A stretch of 64,000 bases of DNA. Origin: a virus. The stretch covers positions 1 through 64,000 of the IMG/VR virus record IMGVR_UViG_3300020202_000068, one strand, 5' to 3'. This document shows, one piece after another, positions 13,199 to 22,097 of the stretch (position 1 is its first letter; each line of letters starts with the position of its first letter). Under the pieces are notes generated by a model. That model saw nothing but the letters and a program-made list of their open reading frames with translations, had not been told where the DNA came from and searched no databases. Made by a program: the position numbers and the translations under genes.

Positions 13199-14256
13199 AC
13201 ATTACGACCAGCATTAAGACAGTTAAAGATTCCCTCCGCGAGTGGCAGGGCCAGCGTGGCCTGAATTACGCCGTGGAGGGCTCGTTTGAGAACGGTGGGG
13301 ACTGGGAAGCCTCCCACCAGACGCCAGAGAAGGCTCGCGAGACGATGGAGGTCATGAAGGGCCTGATCGGGATCGACCACGAGTTCGAAGTGGACGATAA
13401 GACCCGCCAGTACCAGGGCCGCACCCAATACCGGCTCAAGAACTGGCCGGGCAAGCCGCAGTACAGTGGAGGTGGGGGTGGTGGTCGCTCTGGTGGAGGC
13501 AGCTTCCAGACACAGTACCGCAACTCCGAGCAGGGCGCGAAGGAAGAGCGGGACTCAATTGCTCGTAGCGTGGCCCTTCAGCAGGCCGTCGTCTTTATCG
13601 GCAGCGACAGTAAAGAGCCTGGGGAGGTGCTTTCGGCTGCGGATCGCTTCTACGAGTGGCTGGTGAAGAATAATAAGCCCGTCTCTCAGGCCTTTCAGCA
13701 GGCCGCCAACACCGAGGCAACAACGCCCGTCACGGCCGGCACACAGAGCAAGATAGTCCAGAAGGCCAATACGCTCTTCAACGAACCCGACAAACCGGCT
13801 CCTCCGGCTGGTGGCTACAAGACGATGACGTGCCCTAAGTGCGGCAAGCCAGAAGCCGTCCGCAAGAGCAAGCTCGACGGAACACCTCCCTGGTACTGCT
13901 ACAGCAAGATCGGTGGCTGCGGGCATCAATGGGGCGATACCCAGCCACTCACCAGCGACGCGCCGGTCGAGCATAAGTCCCCCGCCGTCCTGGCATCAGA
14001 ACAGATCGCCCTCTCCGTGAAGAAGGGGGACATGACTCATCTCAAGAAGGTCATGGAGCGGATCGCGGAGCGGGTGATCGACGGGGGTATCAGCCAGGCG
14101 GAAGCCGACGAGCTGGACATCGAGACCCAGACAGCCAAAAAGGCCATCGAATCAGGCCAATCGTACAACGAGTGGTATCAGAAGATGCTCCAAGCCGTGC
14201 AGAATCGCGAAAGCGAAACCCATCCCGATATGCAGGAGCTTGAGAAGAGGTTCTAG
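13195..14256 (+). CDS. Putative ssDNA-binding / recombination accessory protein
   Basis: 353 residues. N-terminal strand-rich domain ending in YRLKNWPGKPQYSGG and a Gly-rich linker, then a helical segment (ARSVALQQAVVFIGSD, VLSAADRFYEWL). Phage ssDNA-binding or annealing proteins often look like this, but the match is from memory only. Near 210-240 a zinc ribbon (MTCPKCGKPEAV with WYCYSKIGGCGHQW). C-terminal helices. Coupled to the MazG-like gene, before the ParB-like and helicase genes, so a role in replication is plausible. Confidence 0.6.
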   Translation: MNITTSIKTVKDSLREWQGQRGLNYAVEGSFENGGDWEASHQTPEKARETMEVMKGLIGIDHEFEVDDKTRQYQGRTQYRLKNWPGKPQYSGGGGGGRSGGGSFQTQYRNSEQGAKEERDSIARSVALQQAVVFIGSDSKEPGEVLSAADRFYEWLVKNNKPVSQAFQQAANTEATTPVTAGTQSKIVQKANTLFNEPDKPAPPAGGYKTMTCPKCGKPEAVRKSKLDGTPPWYCYSKIGGCGHQWGDTQPLTSDAPVEHKSPAVLASEQIALSVKKGDMTHLKKVMERIAERVIDGGISQAEADELDIETQTAKKAIESGQSYNEWYQKMLQAVQNRESETHPDMQELEKRF

Positions 14257-14299
14257 GGGTTAGGAAGCCCGCTGTTTCGTTTACTTCTTTGGAGGATTT

Positions 14300-15313
14300 A
14301 TGACTGCTGTAGCTACCGCTCCGGCCACTGACCGCCAGCTGACGATCGAGATGCCGGATGAGCCGATTTACGACATCTCCAGCCTTGGAGAAGGAATTGC
14401 TCTTCGCAACCGCCGTACCGTTGAGTTCACGACCGAGTTCGCCGCAGACTTCCTGAGTCGCTATGCGGAGTTTTGGGTTAATGACGAGAAGGTGGATCGC
14501 AAGCTCTCCGACAATCATGTGATCTACCTGGGTCGCGAGATGCTCTCCAGTAACTTTCGCTGGGAGCAGGTTAATCTCGTGATCGCGGAGGTTGAAGGCA
14601 CGATCTATCGCCTCAACGGTCAGCACACCGCCTGGGCCCGGCTGTACGCCGACGACGAGGGCCTCGATAAGAAGACCCGCTGCCCGGTCCAGCTCCTGCG
14701 GTACAACTGCGAGACGATCCAGGACGCACGACGACTCTACGCCTCCCTGGATCGCGGCCGTCCTCGCGGCCAGAATACCGTCGTCCAGTCCCATCTCCTG
14801 GGGACCGAGGAGTTCGAAGGGTACAAATCCAGCCAGCTCAGCCTCCTCTCACAGGGCCTGGCGTTCTGGATGTGGGACAGTATGCACACCCGGGGCCTGC
14901 ATGGCGGGGACGATCGGGCCTACCTGCTCCTCAAGGACTACCACAAGCTGGCCCTGGCGGTCGGCAACATCATTAAGCAGTCCAAGGCCTCCGACTTTAA
15001 GCATATGAAGCGGGCTCCGGTCGTGGGAGCAATGTTCGAGACCTTCAGCAAGGCCCCGCAGATCGCTCACGACTTCTGGCTGTCCGTGCGGGATGGGGTG
15101 GGCATCGGTGACAAAGAGGACCCCCGCTGGACGCTCCGGGAATACCTAAAAAACACGATCCTCTCGAAGTCCAAGGTCCATGCCGACCTGAAGATCGTGA
15201 CTCAGGAAGAGACCTACCGGGCCTGCGTTCATATGTGGAACGCTCACCGCTCTGGGCGGCGGGTGAAGCACATCCGGGTCAACATGACGGAAGCCCGGCC
15301 CACGGCCCGTTAA
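14300..15313 (+). CDS. ParB/DGQHR-like phage protein
   Basis: 337 residues, start ATG 14300 after TTTGGAGGATTT. The stretch GTIYRLNGQHTAWARL followed by CPVQLLRYNCETIQDARRLYASLDRG looks like the (D/N)GQHR turn of the ParB-N/DndB superfamily, whose members bind or hydrolyse nucleotides and bind DNA. The rest is helical. It sits in the replication/recombination half of the early region. The exact family is uncertain. Confidence 0.6.
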   Translation: MTAVATAPATDRQLTIEMPDEPIYDISSLGEGIALRNRRTVEFTTEFAADFLSRYAEFWVNDEKVDRKLSDNHVIYLGREMLSSNFRWEQVNLVIAEVEGTIYRLNGQHTAWARLYADDEGLDKKTRCPVQLLRYNCETIQDARRLYASLDRGRPRGQNTVVQSHLLGTEEFEGYKSSQLSLLSQGLAFWMWDSMHTRGLHGGDDRAYLLLKDYHKLALAVGNIIKQSKASDFKHMKRAPVVGAMFETFSKAPQIAHDFWLSVRDGVGIGDKEDPRWTLREYLKNTILSKSKVHADLKIVTQEETYRACVHMWNAHRSGRRVKHIRVNMTEARPTAR

Positions 15314-15325
15314 TTCAACCATTAG

Positions 15326-15958
15326 ATGGCAGCGAGGAAGACGACGCCTGTCATGGAGATCAATATGCCGGCACCGAAGATAGTTCAGAAGCTACACGAC
15401 AAACCGTCGTTCCCGACGACGTACAAAATCGCCTGCCGGGACCACGGCAAGCAGGTCTCTGCCATCATGGATCGGGTCGCAGCCAGCAAGTCCGAGACGA
15501 TTAAAGCAGCCGTCAACGACCCAGCGGGGATTAAATGGCAGTTCGTAATGGCGCGGGCGAAAGACCCGGATGACCTGGAGACCGCCGAGCAGATCAAGGA
15601 CTACTTCATCAAGAAGAGCAGGGTCTATCTCAAGGCCACGGTCGGTGCGCCAGGCTCCGGGGGACGTTCCCTGCAATACGAGCCACTGGACACCATTCCG
15701 GTCTCGATCATGGCCCTCTTCGAGCAGAAGGCCAGCCAACTGGCGAAGCGCCGCGACCAGGAGGATACTGACATCGACGCCGAAGAGGAGCAGGGGGCCC
15801 TGATGATCGGCTACCGGGGAGACGAGGACAGCCTGGTCTCGATCCTCGATCGCTGGTGGACCACCCACCCTCAAGCCGATAAGCGGCTCTACTACTACGT
15901 GCGTGAGGGAGTAAAGCAACTTATGGAGTCGGCTGGCGAAACCAGCCGGAGACGATGA
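15326..15958 (+). CDS. Hypothetical protein (210 aa)
   Basis: ATG 15326, with alternatives at 15353 and 15365 (the latter better spaced from a GGAG). Mixed alpha/beta and charged; acidic region DQEDTDIDAEEEQ about residues 150-162, then SILDRWWTTHPQADKRLYYYV. No family recognised. Coupled to the next gene by ATGA. Confidence 0.65.
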   Translation: MAARKTTPVMEINMPAPKIVQKLHDKPSFPTTYKIACRDHGKQVSAIMDRVAASKSETIKAAVNDPAGIKWQFVMARAKDPDDLETAEQIKDYFIKKSRVYLKATVGAPGSGGRSLQYEPLDTIPVSIMALFEQKASQLAKRRDQEDTDIDAEEEQGALMIGYRGDEDSLVSILDRWWTTHPQADKRLYYYVREGVKQLMESAGETSRRR

Positions 15959-16740
15959 GCGATACAGCGAGGCCGGGGGAATTGCCGACAGAGGTAGACA
16001 ACAAACGCAATAGCATTATGTGGATACACTACCCGCCAGCCGAAGGGTGGGCGCTGGTCAATCGTGGAGTCACGGAGTTTAACCGTCACAAGATGGTGTC
16101 TATCAGCTTCTCGGCTGACGGTGGTAAATCGTGGTCTAGCTGTGGTTTCGCAAAAAGGAGTTGGGCTGAGTCACTGTTTGCCAGGATAGATTCGGCCCTC
16201 AAGGCCATCGCGCCCGCTGGAGAGCAGACCCCAGATCAGCGACGAGCCACGGCCGCCGCAAGCATCACGGATGAGCAGCTATCGTTAGTCGAAGTGTCCG
16301 AAGAACCCGCCGGCGAGCAAAGGCAGGGTGAGAAGGTGGCGTGGTCCGCCGAACGTATCCGCAAGGAGCTTGGTCAGTTGTTCGCCAATCGCTTCAACTG
16401 CTGGGCGAAGAAAGTCGATGACCCAGAGCCGGACGACGAGATCGGCAGTCACATGGCCATGTCGCAGGATCGCTTCGTTGAAGTGGTGGGGCCGCTCTTA
16501 AAGCAACTGGCCGACGATTACGGGATGCTGACTGCGGCTGCGACCCGGGCCAAAGAGGCGGCAGAGAAAGAGCGAGGTGCGATTGCCGGCGAGATATACC
16601 GGCTCAAGATCGCAGCCAAGCAACTAATGAAGGCGCTCGATCAAGACGAAGCGTCAGGACTGGCGGCCTTTAAAAATTCCGACCACACACTCGTTGGCGA
16701 CCTACTGGAGCTGAGAAGGGCGTTAAATGTCGGGCGGTAA
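15955..16740 (+). CDS. Hypothetical protein (261 aa)
   Basis: ATGA overlap with the gene before. The N-terminal 75 residues form a strand-rich domain (MWIHYPPAEGWALVN, VSISFSADGGKSWSS). The middle is low-complexity and acidic, and the last 120 residues are helical with coiled-coil character (AATRAKEAAEKERGAIAGE). Function unknown. Confidence 0.65.
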   Translation: MSDTARPGELPTEVDNKRNSIMWIHYPPAEGWALVNRGVTEFNRHKMVSISFSADGGKSWSSCGFAKRSWAESLFARIDSALKAIAPAGEQTPDQRRATAAASITDEQLSLVEVSEEPAGEQRQGEKVAWSAERIRKELGQLFANRFNCWAKKVDDPEPDDEIGSHMAMSQDRFVEVVGPLLKQLADDYGMLTAAATRAKEAAEKERGAIAGEIYRLKIAAKQLMKALDQDEASGLAAFKNSDHTLVGDLLELRRALNVGR

Positions 16741-16793
16741 TCCGCATTGACAAATTGACGGCAGGATGCCATTTTGTCCCGCACTGTCACAAA

Positions 16794-16800
16794 ACTACGT
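16794..16800 (+). promoter_or_regulatory. CTGTCAC motif with upstream TTGACA
   Basis: Reads CACTGTCACAAAAC, 27 bases before ATG 16828. TTGACA is at 16747-16752, but the element 17 bases on is a poor -10. Confidence 0.4.
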
Positions 16801-16827
16801 CACGCACACCATCGGGAGGGATTTCGT

Positions 16828-17601
16828 ATGGGTCAGGAGTTGAAGGCCGCCGGTTTAGCTCAAGGCCGCATTACGCTCAAGACCGCCGCCGAGCACATCA
16901 ATCGGCTGCACCAGGAAGCCACGAACTTCTGCAAGGCCGGGCTGCTGAAGGCCATTGAGGCAGGGGAGGAGTTAGCCAGGACCAGGTCCGCCATTAAGCA
17001 CGGGGCGTTTGGAGCCTGGGTCGAGTCGGAGTGCGAGTTCACGCTCCGCACGGCCCAGCGCTACATGGACCTCGCCGAGAATAAGGACAAACTGTACGAG
17101 GACATTGGCCCCGGGCAGATGTCGATCACGACCTTAAATGAGGGGATTGCCAAGCTCACGCAGAAGCGCAAGGAGAAAAAGGATGCTCTTAAAGCCGCCA
17201 CTTTACCAGCAAGGGAACCTGCTGTTTCAGAGAATAAACCCACGGAGGGAGCCGTCGATGAGTGCATCAAGGGAGGAGCCCACAATTGGGAAGGTGACGT
17301 GGAGCTTCCCGGCGAGTTCTGTGCCAAATGCCACGAAGCGCGACCCGCTGTACGATCGGCCCCTGACGCGGATGATTCGGGATATTCTGCGGCTGAACGA
17401 TCCGACCCTGAAGAGGAAGCTGATTGTGGCCTGGCTGAGAGGGGATTGGCCGACGATCTCCTCAGCGAACTTGCCGCCCTACTCAAAGAGGCAGCGGACC
17501 TCGTTGACCAAGCGGCGAAAGCCCGCCCGTCGCCGCTCAAAGAAAGCGTCCTGACGAGCCTGACCGTGGCGTATGAAGATGTTCTTAAATGGAGGAAGTG
17601 A
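16828..17601 (+). CDS. DUF3102-like phage protein
   Basis: 257 residues. Start ATG 16828, after GGGAGGG and downstream of the CTGTCAC motif, rather than the earlier in-frame ATG. Residues 15-95 match the DUF3102 pattern by eye: a helix LLKAIEAGEELARTRSAIKHGAFGAWVESE, then FTLRTAQRYMDLAENKD. These proteins occur in phages and mobile elements and are thought to be DNA-binding. The C-terminal half has a possible zinc ribbon (CIKGGAHNW with CAKCHEARP) and acidic helices. Another frame is also open over this half. Confidence 0.7.
   Translation: MGQELKAAGLAQGRITLKTAAEHINRLHQEATNFCKAGLLKAIEAGEELARTRSAIKHGAFGAWVESECEFTLRTAQRYMDLAENKDKLYEDIGPGQMSITTLNEGIAKLTQKRKEKKDALKAATLPAREPAVSENKPTEGAVDECIKGGAHNWEGDVELPGEFCAKCHEARPAVRSAPDADDSGYSAAERSDPEEEADCGLAERGLADDLLSELAALLKEAADLVDQAAKARPSPLKESVLTSLTVAYEDVLKWRK
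17258..17554 (+). CDS. Possible nested gene in another frame (98 aa)
   Basis: ATG 17258 has a strong GGAGGGAG site 6 bases upstream and opens a 98-residue frame inside the 3' half of the DUF3102-like gene. It reads RDPLYDRPLTRMIRDILRLNDPTLKRKLIVAWLRGDW and a very basic tail. The coding-like composition and Shine-Dalgarno are suggestive, but one of the two frames may be only a shadow. Confidence 0.35.
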   Translation: MSASREEPTIGKVTWSFPASSVPNATKRDPLYDRPLTRMIRDILRLNDPTLKRKLIVAWLRGDWPTISSANLPPYSKRQRTSLTKRRKPARRRSKKAS

Positions 17602-17876
17602 TGAGCGTTGAAACTGATGGTGATGTCCCCATTGAATCGCTCCTGGCTGAATTGTGGTCGGCCGCTCCTATGCCGATCTCGCTCACCATCGGTGAGTGGG
17701 GTTATGCGATGGCCGATATGGAGATGAGCATCAAGCGATCCAGGGCAGCTGGCGAGACGACGGTCGCCGACTGCCTGGAGGCCATTCTCCACAAGATGGA
17801 GGGCCAACTATTTCCGCAGTTTGGGCTGTCGTCGAGCGTCGAGGAGATTCGCCAGGCTACACGATTACAGGACTGA
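17601..17876 (+). CDS. Hypothetical protein (91 aa)
   Basis: ATG 17601, one base into the previous stop, behind TGGAGGAAG. Acidic start then helices (ISLTIGEWGYAMADMEMSIKRSR, TVADCLEAILHKMEGQ). No family recognised; sits before the helicase. Confidence 0.6.
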   Translation: MSVETDGDVPIESLLAELWSAAPMPISLTIGEWGYAMADMEMSIKRSRAAGETTVADCLEAILHKMEGQLFPQFGLSSSVEEIRQATRLQD

Positions 17877-17890
17877 GAAGCTAAGAACGG

Positions 17891-19456
17891 ATGCTGGAAT
17901 TACGTGACTATCAAGTAATCGCGGTCCGTCAGGTGTTTGACGCCTGGCGGGCTGGTCATCGTTCGGTGGTGCTCGTCGCGCCAACAGGGATGGGGAAGCG
18001 GATCGTGGCCTTGTGGCTGATGCAATACGCAGCCCAGGCCCGGAGGAAGGTGCTGTTCGTGGGCAACCGCCGGCTCCTGATCAACCAGGCCCAGGTCGAT
18101 GCCGAGAAGTTCGGCCTGGATTACGGCGTGCTAATGGCCGACGCCGAGATGGGCAACGCCGGAGCCTCGAACCAGATCGCATCCATTCAGTCCCTGGAGA
18201 GCTGGTATTTCTATGAACGATTCTCCGACATTCCCACCGGTAGGGGACTGCCCCCAGCCAACTGCGTCATTATTGACGAAGGCCATCAGGATGTTGGACG
18301 ATATGGCACCCTTCTTGGGTTTTATCCCGATGCAAAAATACTCATCCTTACGGCGACACCTGCTGGCGCTGAGGGCCGGGCTCTCGTCCCGTCGCCCTAC
18401 GAAGTGATGGTCGAGCCGGTGAAGAACTCGCAGCTCATCCAGCGATTCCGCGACACCGGAGAGGGACTCCTCCCCGTGAAGGTGTTCGCCCCCAGCGAGC
18501 CGTTTCTCAAGGGAGTCTCGATTGATGGTCAGAAAGAATACAACCAAGCGAAGCTCGGCAGGGCGGTCCAAAGCTGCACCGTCGCGGCCGATGTCTTCAA
18601 AGAGTGGGAGCCGCACCAAGACCGGGCGACTGTCTGCTTTGTCCCAGGAATACCTTTCGGGCGTTCACTCGCCGGGCAATTCAATGATCGTTACGGTTCA
18701 GGGACGGCACACCTCATCGAAGCCAAGACAAAACCCCACGATCGGGAGCGGATTATTAACTCGATTAGAGACGGGGAGAGCCGGGTGCTGGTCTCGTGCG
18801 ACGTTCTACGAGAGGGGTTTGACCTGCCCCTACTGTCTCTCGGAATTGATCTACAGCCTAATGCTCAGCTCCGAACATACTGGCAAAAACTTGGACGCAT
18901 TAAGCGTCCTGAAGCAGGTCAAAGTGAAGCTATTTGGCTTGATTTCGCCGGCAACTACTGGCAGTTCCCCCACCCCGACGAAGACCCGGAGTGGCCGGTC
19001 GGCAGCGAAGAGACGACACAGGAGCTGATCCAGCGGAAGCGGAAGGAGCAGGGCGAGTCGCAGCCGATTATGTGCCCGAAGTGCTCGTACGTGCGGGCCA
19101 AAGGCCCTACCTGCCCCAACTGTGGCCACACCTCCGCGAATCCGATCCGCCGCATTCGGATGGGGGACGGCAGGCTGCAAGAGGTTCCGGCCGTGGCCCG
19201 TAAGGCCAAAGAACTGACGGCCGAGCAGCGGATGTTCAATAAATGGAAACAGAGGCTCTTTGCGGCCCTGCATTCCGGCTTGACGTATGGGCAATGTGCT
19301 GCCATCTTCAAGCGAGAGACGGGTCAGTCACCGCGTCACGGGTGGCCCGGGGTTTATCCCGCCCACGATCTATCGTGGAGCCGGAAGCCTCAACATGATC
19401 ACAGTCGTGGCAGCCTCAACGCTGCCTGCCGTCACTATCAGGAGTCCATGGAATGA
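17891..19456 (+). CDS. SF2 DNA/RNA helicase with zinc ribbon
   Basis: 521 residues. Superfamily 2 motifs: LRDYQ (Q-motif like) at 4-8, Walker A APTGMGK near 30, DEGH box near 129, TATP near 154, and motif VI QKLGRIKRP near 331. After the two RecA-like domains comes a CPKC...CPNC zinc ribbon near 393-410 and a C-terminal helical domain. It resembles phage ATP-dependent helicases of the type III restriction/RecG-like group that remodel DNA during replication or recombination. The second motif is DEGH rather than DEAH/DECH. ATGA-coupled to the next gene. Confidence 0.88.
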   Translation: MLELRDYQVIAVRQVFDAWRAGHRSVVLVAPTGMGKRIVALWLMQYAAQARRKVLFVGNRRLLINQAQVDAEKFGLDYGVLMADAEMGNAGASNQIASIQSLESWYFYERFSDIPTGRGLPPANCVIIDEGHQDVGRYGTLLGFYPDAKILILTATPAGAEGRALVPSPYEVMVEPVKNSQLIQRFRDTGEGLLPVKVFAPSEPFLKGVSIDGQKEYNQAKLGRAVQSCTVAADVFKEWEPHQDRATVCFVPGIPFGRSLAGQFNDRYGSGTAHLIEAKTKPHDRERIINSIRDGESRVLVSCDVLREGFDLPLLSLGIDLQPNAQLRTYWQKLGRIKRPEAGQSEAIWLDFAGNYWQFPHPDEDPEWPVGSEETTQELIQRKRKEQGESQPIMCPKCSYVRAKGPTCPNCGHTSANPIRRIRMGDGRLQEVPAVARKAKELTAEQRMFNKWKQRLFAALHSGLTYGQCAAIFKRETGQSPRHGWPGVYPAHDLSWSRKPQHDHSRGSLNAACRHYQESME

Positions 19457-19863
19457 AGGCTGAAGAATTGACCGCTGATTTTTTGGATTGGCTCAAGGGG
19501 GTGGGCGAGAAGTCCGCCGAGTTCATCGAGCGCGAGTCCCCACTCTTGGCCCAGGAGATCGTCGCCTGGCACTTCTGGAGCAACGCCGTTGAGGCGTGCC
19601 TGGGGATTCTATTCGCTTCCGTATTCGCTGCCGCATCTGCATATGCCTTTCGGAAGTGGATGCAGATGGCCCCCATCAGCCGGGACACTCCCAATGAACA
19701 CGATGGGAAAGTGCTCGCGCTGGGCTTCGGCTGGGGAATCCTGGCCGCTATCGCCGTCCTGATTTTGGCGATTCATCTAACGGATGGCGTCTGGGGTATG
19801 GCAAAAGCCTCCTGCGCCCCGCGTCTCGTCATCATCGAAAACCTGAAAGGACTCGCGAAATGA
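19453..19863 (+). CDS. Two-helix membrane protein (136 aa)
   Basis: ATGA overlap with the helicase gene. Soluble N-terminal 40 residues, then two membrane segments, about 48-68 (CLGILFASVFAAASAYAF) and 90-110 (LGFGWGILAAIAVLILAI). It could be holin-like or an anchor; no specific family recognised. Confidence 0.65.
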   Translation: MKAEELTADFLDWLKGVGEKSAEFIERESPLLAQEIVAWHFWSNAVEACLGILFASVFAAASAYAFRKWMQMAPISRDTPNEHDGKVLALGFGWGILAAIAVLILAIHLTDGVWGMAKASCAPRLVIIENLKGLAK

Positions 19864-20111
19864 CTAAGGAAGCTATCGACGCCATGCTCGACCAGCTGGA
19901 AACGGCCATGCGTGAGTCGGCCGAGATGATGGTCAAGCTCAAGGCCCCGTCCACCGACGGCTCGATGCGGCCATCGCAGAGCCTGCGGATGATGTCGATC
20001 TGCGTGATGTTTGGCGAGATCATTGCCAGCTCCTTGGATTCCGGGGACAGGTCGGCCATGGAAATGTACCGGCGCATGGTCCAAGAGCTAAATGAGAGGG
20101 AAGATGACTAA
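19860..20111 (+). CDS. Hypothetical protein (83 aa)
   Basis: ATGA overlap with the gene before. Helical and Met-rich (MLDQLETAMRESAEMMVKLK, LRMMSICVMFGEIIASSL). Function unknown. Confidence 0.6.
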   Translation: MTKEAIDAMLDQLETAMRESAEMMVKLKAPSTDGSMRPSQSLRMMSICVMFGEIIASSLDSGDRSAMEMYRRMVQELNEREDD

Positions 20112-20445
20112 CCAGGAACTGCGGGATAACATCCTCCGGGACATCAAAGCCGCCTACCGGGACATCAAGCGGCTCAACTGCCAGCTCAATACGCCGGCCA
20201 TGAAGCGGGTCTATCGGACAATCTGCCCGGCCAGGAAGGCGAGGGACGAGCAGAAGTCTGCCTACCGGATCGGAATCATGGAAGCAGAGGATGAGCTGCT
20301 TCTGGCCTGGGATCGACTGCCTGAGGTAGATAAGCGGCTTCCGCCCACAGCCAGACTCAAGGAGGCGATGGCCTTCGGGGCTTCGCTCACGCGGCACCCC
20401 TATCGCCGTAAATACATGAAGAACCAGCTACAGCTGACGACCTAA
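20104..20445 (+). CDS. Hypothetical protein (113 aa), basic helical
   Basis: ATG 20104 lies behind GAGAGGGAAG within the end of the preceding gene. Basic helical sequence (DIKAAYRDIKRLNCQLNTPAMKRVYR). Last gene before a 290-base gap. Function unknown. Confidence 0.6.
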   Translation: MTNQELRDNILRDIKAAYRDIKRLNCQLNTPAMKRVYRTICPARKARDEQKSAYRIGIMEAEDELLLAWDRLPEVDKRLPPTARLKEAMAFGASLTRHPYRRKYMKNQLQLTT

Positions 20446-20733
20446 CGGAGCCGCAGGGATCGCGGTGGCCGGCAAGGACCGTCGGCCTGGCAAGGACGCG
20501 ACCGGGCGAAGAGGCCCATTTTTCGTCCATCACGCGCCTTGACGCCAGTCACGGCCAAGTCAATAATCCACCACTGTCACGCAGCAGCTCAGCGTAAGAG
20601 GTCCTTTTCCGGCTCGTCCGGCAGGGCCGACCGAGAATAATCTCTTAGCCTTTCTGGCCACGGGACTCCTGCTCGGTCGATCACCCTGGTGACAGGGAGG
20701 GCCTCTTACCCTGGGCTGCCCAAGGAGTCACGG
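20446..20733 (+). promoter_or_regulatory. Intergenic promoter/leader region
   Basis: No gene. GGCCG/CGGCC hairpin at 20467-20487. A sigma70-like promoter: TTGACG (20540-20545), 17 bases, AATAAT (20563-20568). A CTGTCAC motif follows at 20574-20580, so the motif could lie at the transcript start. Then a GC-rich leader with a CCCTGGTGACAGGG imperfect palindrome near 20684-20697. Confidence 0.5.
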
Positions 20734-21138
20734 ATGAGCCTGACATTCAGGAGCGAATCCGACCTACTGCACTATCTCACCACCTCCCCACGCGGGAAGG
20801 GCATCCTCCGCGAGGCCTGTACCGAGAAGTGGATCACTGACGAGATATTGGAGTACAACCGCACCACGCACATCCTCGTGAAGGCTTATCGGGACGGCTG
20901 GATCGAGGTCTATGGACCAAAGACTACCCGCGCTCGCATCGTCTTCCTGGGTCGCACAACGACCTTCCCCGAGTACGAAGTCACCCTTGAACGGCACCTT
21001 GATAGCCTCCTACCCACGCCGTATCGCGAAGTGCATTACCCCGGAAACAGACGGGCCATCGGCTATAGGTATAGCGGTCTTGAGAAAGACCGAGAGGTGA
21101 GGCTGCCGTGGAGCGGAGCGTTAAAATGTTCGAAGTGA
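20734..21138 (+). CDS. Hypothetical protein (134 aa)
   Basis: ATG 20734 follows AAGGAGTCACGG; the longer reading from 20689 has no site. Starts with helices (SDLLHYLTTSPRGKGILREAC), then strands (AYRDGWIEVYG, ARIVFLGRTTTFPEYEVTL). No family recognised. Confidence 0.65.
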   Translation: MSLTFRSESDLLHYLTTSPRGKGILREACTEKWITDEILEYNRTTHILVKAYRDGWIEVYGPKTTRARIVFLGRTTTFPEYEVTLERHLDSLLPTPYREVHYPGNRRAIGYRYSGLEKDREVRLPWSGALKCSK

Positions 21139-21323
21139 GGAGCGTAGAAGGTAAGTTGCTGGGTAGCTACCTCATCAAGGATGAGGCCATTGGCCGCATG
21201 AATGAGTGGCCCCACGCTCATTACGTGGTCGAGGTGTACGAGGTGCGGCAGCTGGTCACTACCAAGGAGCAGGGAGGCTCTAGTGAAGCGAATAAGCCCG
21301 AAGCGCCGGAAGCGTATTTCTGA
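21126..21323 (+). CDS. Hypothetical protein (65 aa)
   Basis: ATG 21126 (or GTG 21108). Strand-rich FEVRSVEGKLLGSYLIKDEA and HYVVEVYEVRQLV, then a disordered Pro/Ala tail overlapping the HNH gene. Function unknown. Confidence 0.55.
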   Translation: MFEVRSVEGKLLGSYLIKDEAIGRMNEWPHAHYVVEVYEVRQLVTTKEQGGSSEANKPEAPEAYF

Positions 21324-21648
21324 GGTCGCTCCGTTCCGGGAGGCCTTCAAGCTGGAAGTCGGCTGCTGTGAGCGATGTCGCAAGCGGAGACACCTGGATG
21401 TCCATGAAATCGCCCGAGGATGTGACCGCAGCAAGGCCCTCGACAAGCGATACGCCCTGCTCGTGCTATGTCGAGAATGCCACGATCACATGGATCATTG
21501 GTCCCGTGCCAAGCAACTATGTCTGCTGTATATCCGACGACCATACGACTTTGATCTCGGACGCTATCACGTCCTTATTTGCCGCCGGACTCCCGAGATG
21601 GGCGAAGTCCTGGCCTGGGTGGAGCATTTAATGGAGGAGCTAAGATGA
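21283..21648 (+). CDS. HNH-family nuclease
   Basis: 121 residues from GTG 21283 (GGGAGG 6 bases upstream). Zinc and catalytic pattern: CCERCRKRRHLDVHEIARG then ALLVLCRECHDHMD, i.e. CxxC...HE...CxxCH, typical of compact HNH nucleases. Being co-directional and ATGA-coupled to the next gene, it may be a resident phage enzyme rather than a homing gene. Confidence 0.75.
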   Translation: MKRISPKRRKRISEVAPFREAFKLEVGCCERCRKRRHLDVHEIARGCDRSKALDKRYALLVLCRECHDHMDHWSRAKQLCLLYIRRPYDFDLGRYHVLICRRTPEMGEVLAWVEHLMEELR

Positions 21649-22097
21649 CTGACAGTGACGCCGGGTGTCTATTTATGGTTGTGATGGCCACAGTGGCGGG
21701 AGCCGCCGGTATCGGTGGAGGATGCGTGAACAGCAGCTGGAAGAATGCTGCAATCCGAGAGGGAGTGGCCAGCTACGATCCGGCCACGAAGGAATTTAAG
21801 TGGAAGGGAGAGTCCGATAAGCCATCAGAACCCAAGCCGGAGCTGAAGCTCGGACAGCCGGTCGTGGTCTTGCACTCCACTACGGACGACCCTTTTTTCG
21901 AGGGCAAGGTCCTGGCGTTCACGGCCGACGGCCAGATGGCTAAAGTCGCCGACACTGGTACATTCCAGTGGCAACATATCGCAAAGCTACGACCTATCGC
22001 CACACCGGAGAAAGTCGATGAACTGCAAGGACGCATCGGAAGTCAAGCAACTCGCCAAGCAGAGCGACAAGGCGAAGCTGGAGAACAGCTTCCATAG
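21645..22097 (+). CDS. Membrane-anchored or secreted protein (150 aa)
   Basis: ATG 21645 overlaps the HNH stop (ATGA). N-terminal hydrophobic segment CLFMVVMATVAGAAGIGGGC ends in GGGC, a possible lipobox. Later KLGQPVVVLHSTTDDPFFEGKV and MAKVADTGTFQWQHIAKLRPI look like an SH3-like strand set. The last 27 residues overlap the next gene. Confidence 0.6.
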   Translation: MTDSDAGCLFMVVMATVAGAAGIGGGCVNSSWKNAAIREGVASYDPATKEFKWKGESDKPSEPKPELKLGQPVVVLHSTTDDPFFEGKVLAFTADGQMAKVADTGTFQWQHIAKLRPIATPEKVDELQGRIGSQATRQAERQGEAGEQLP

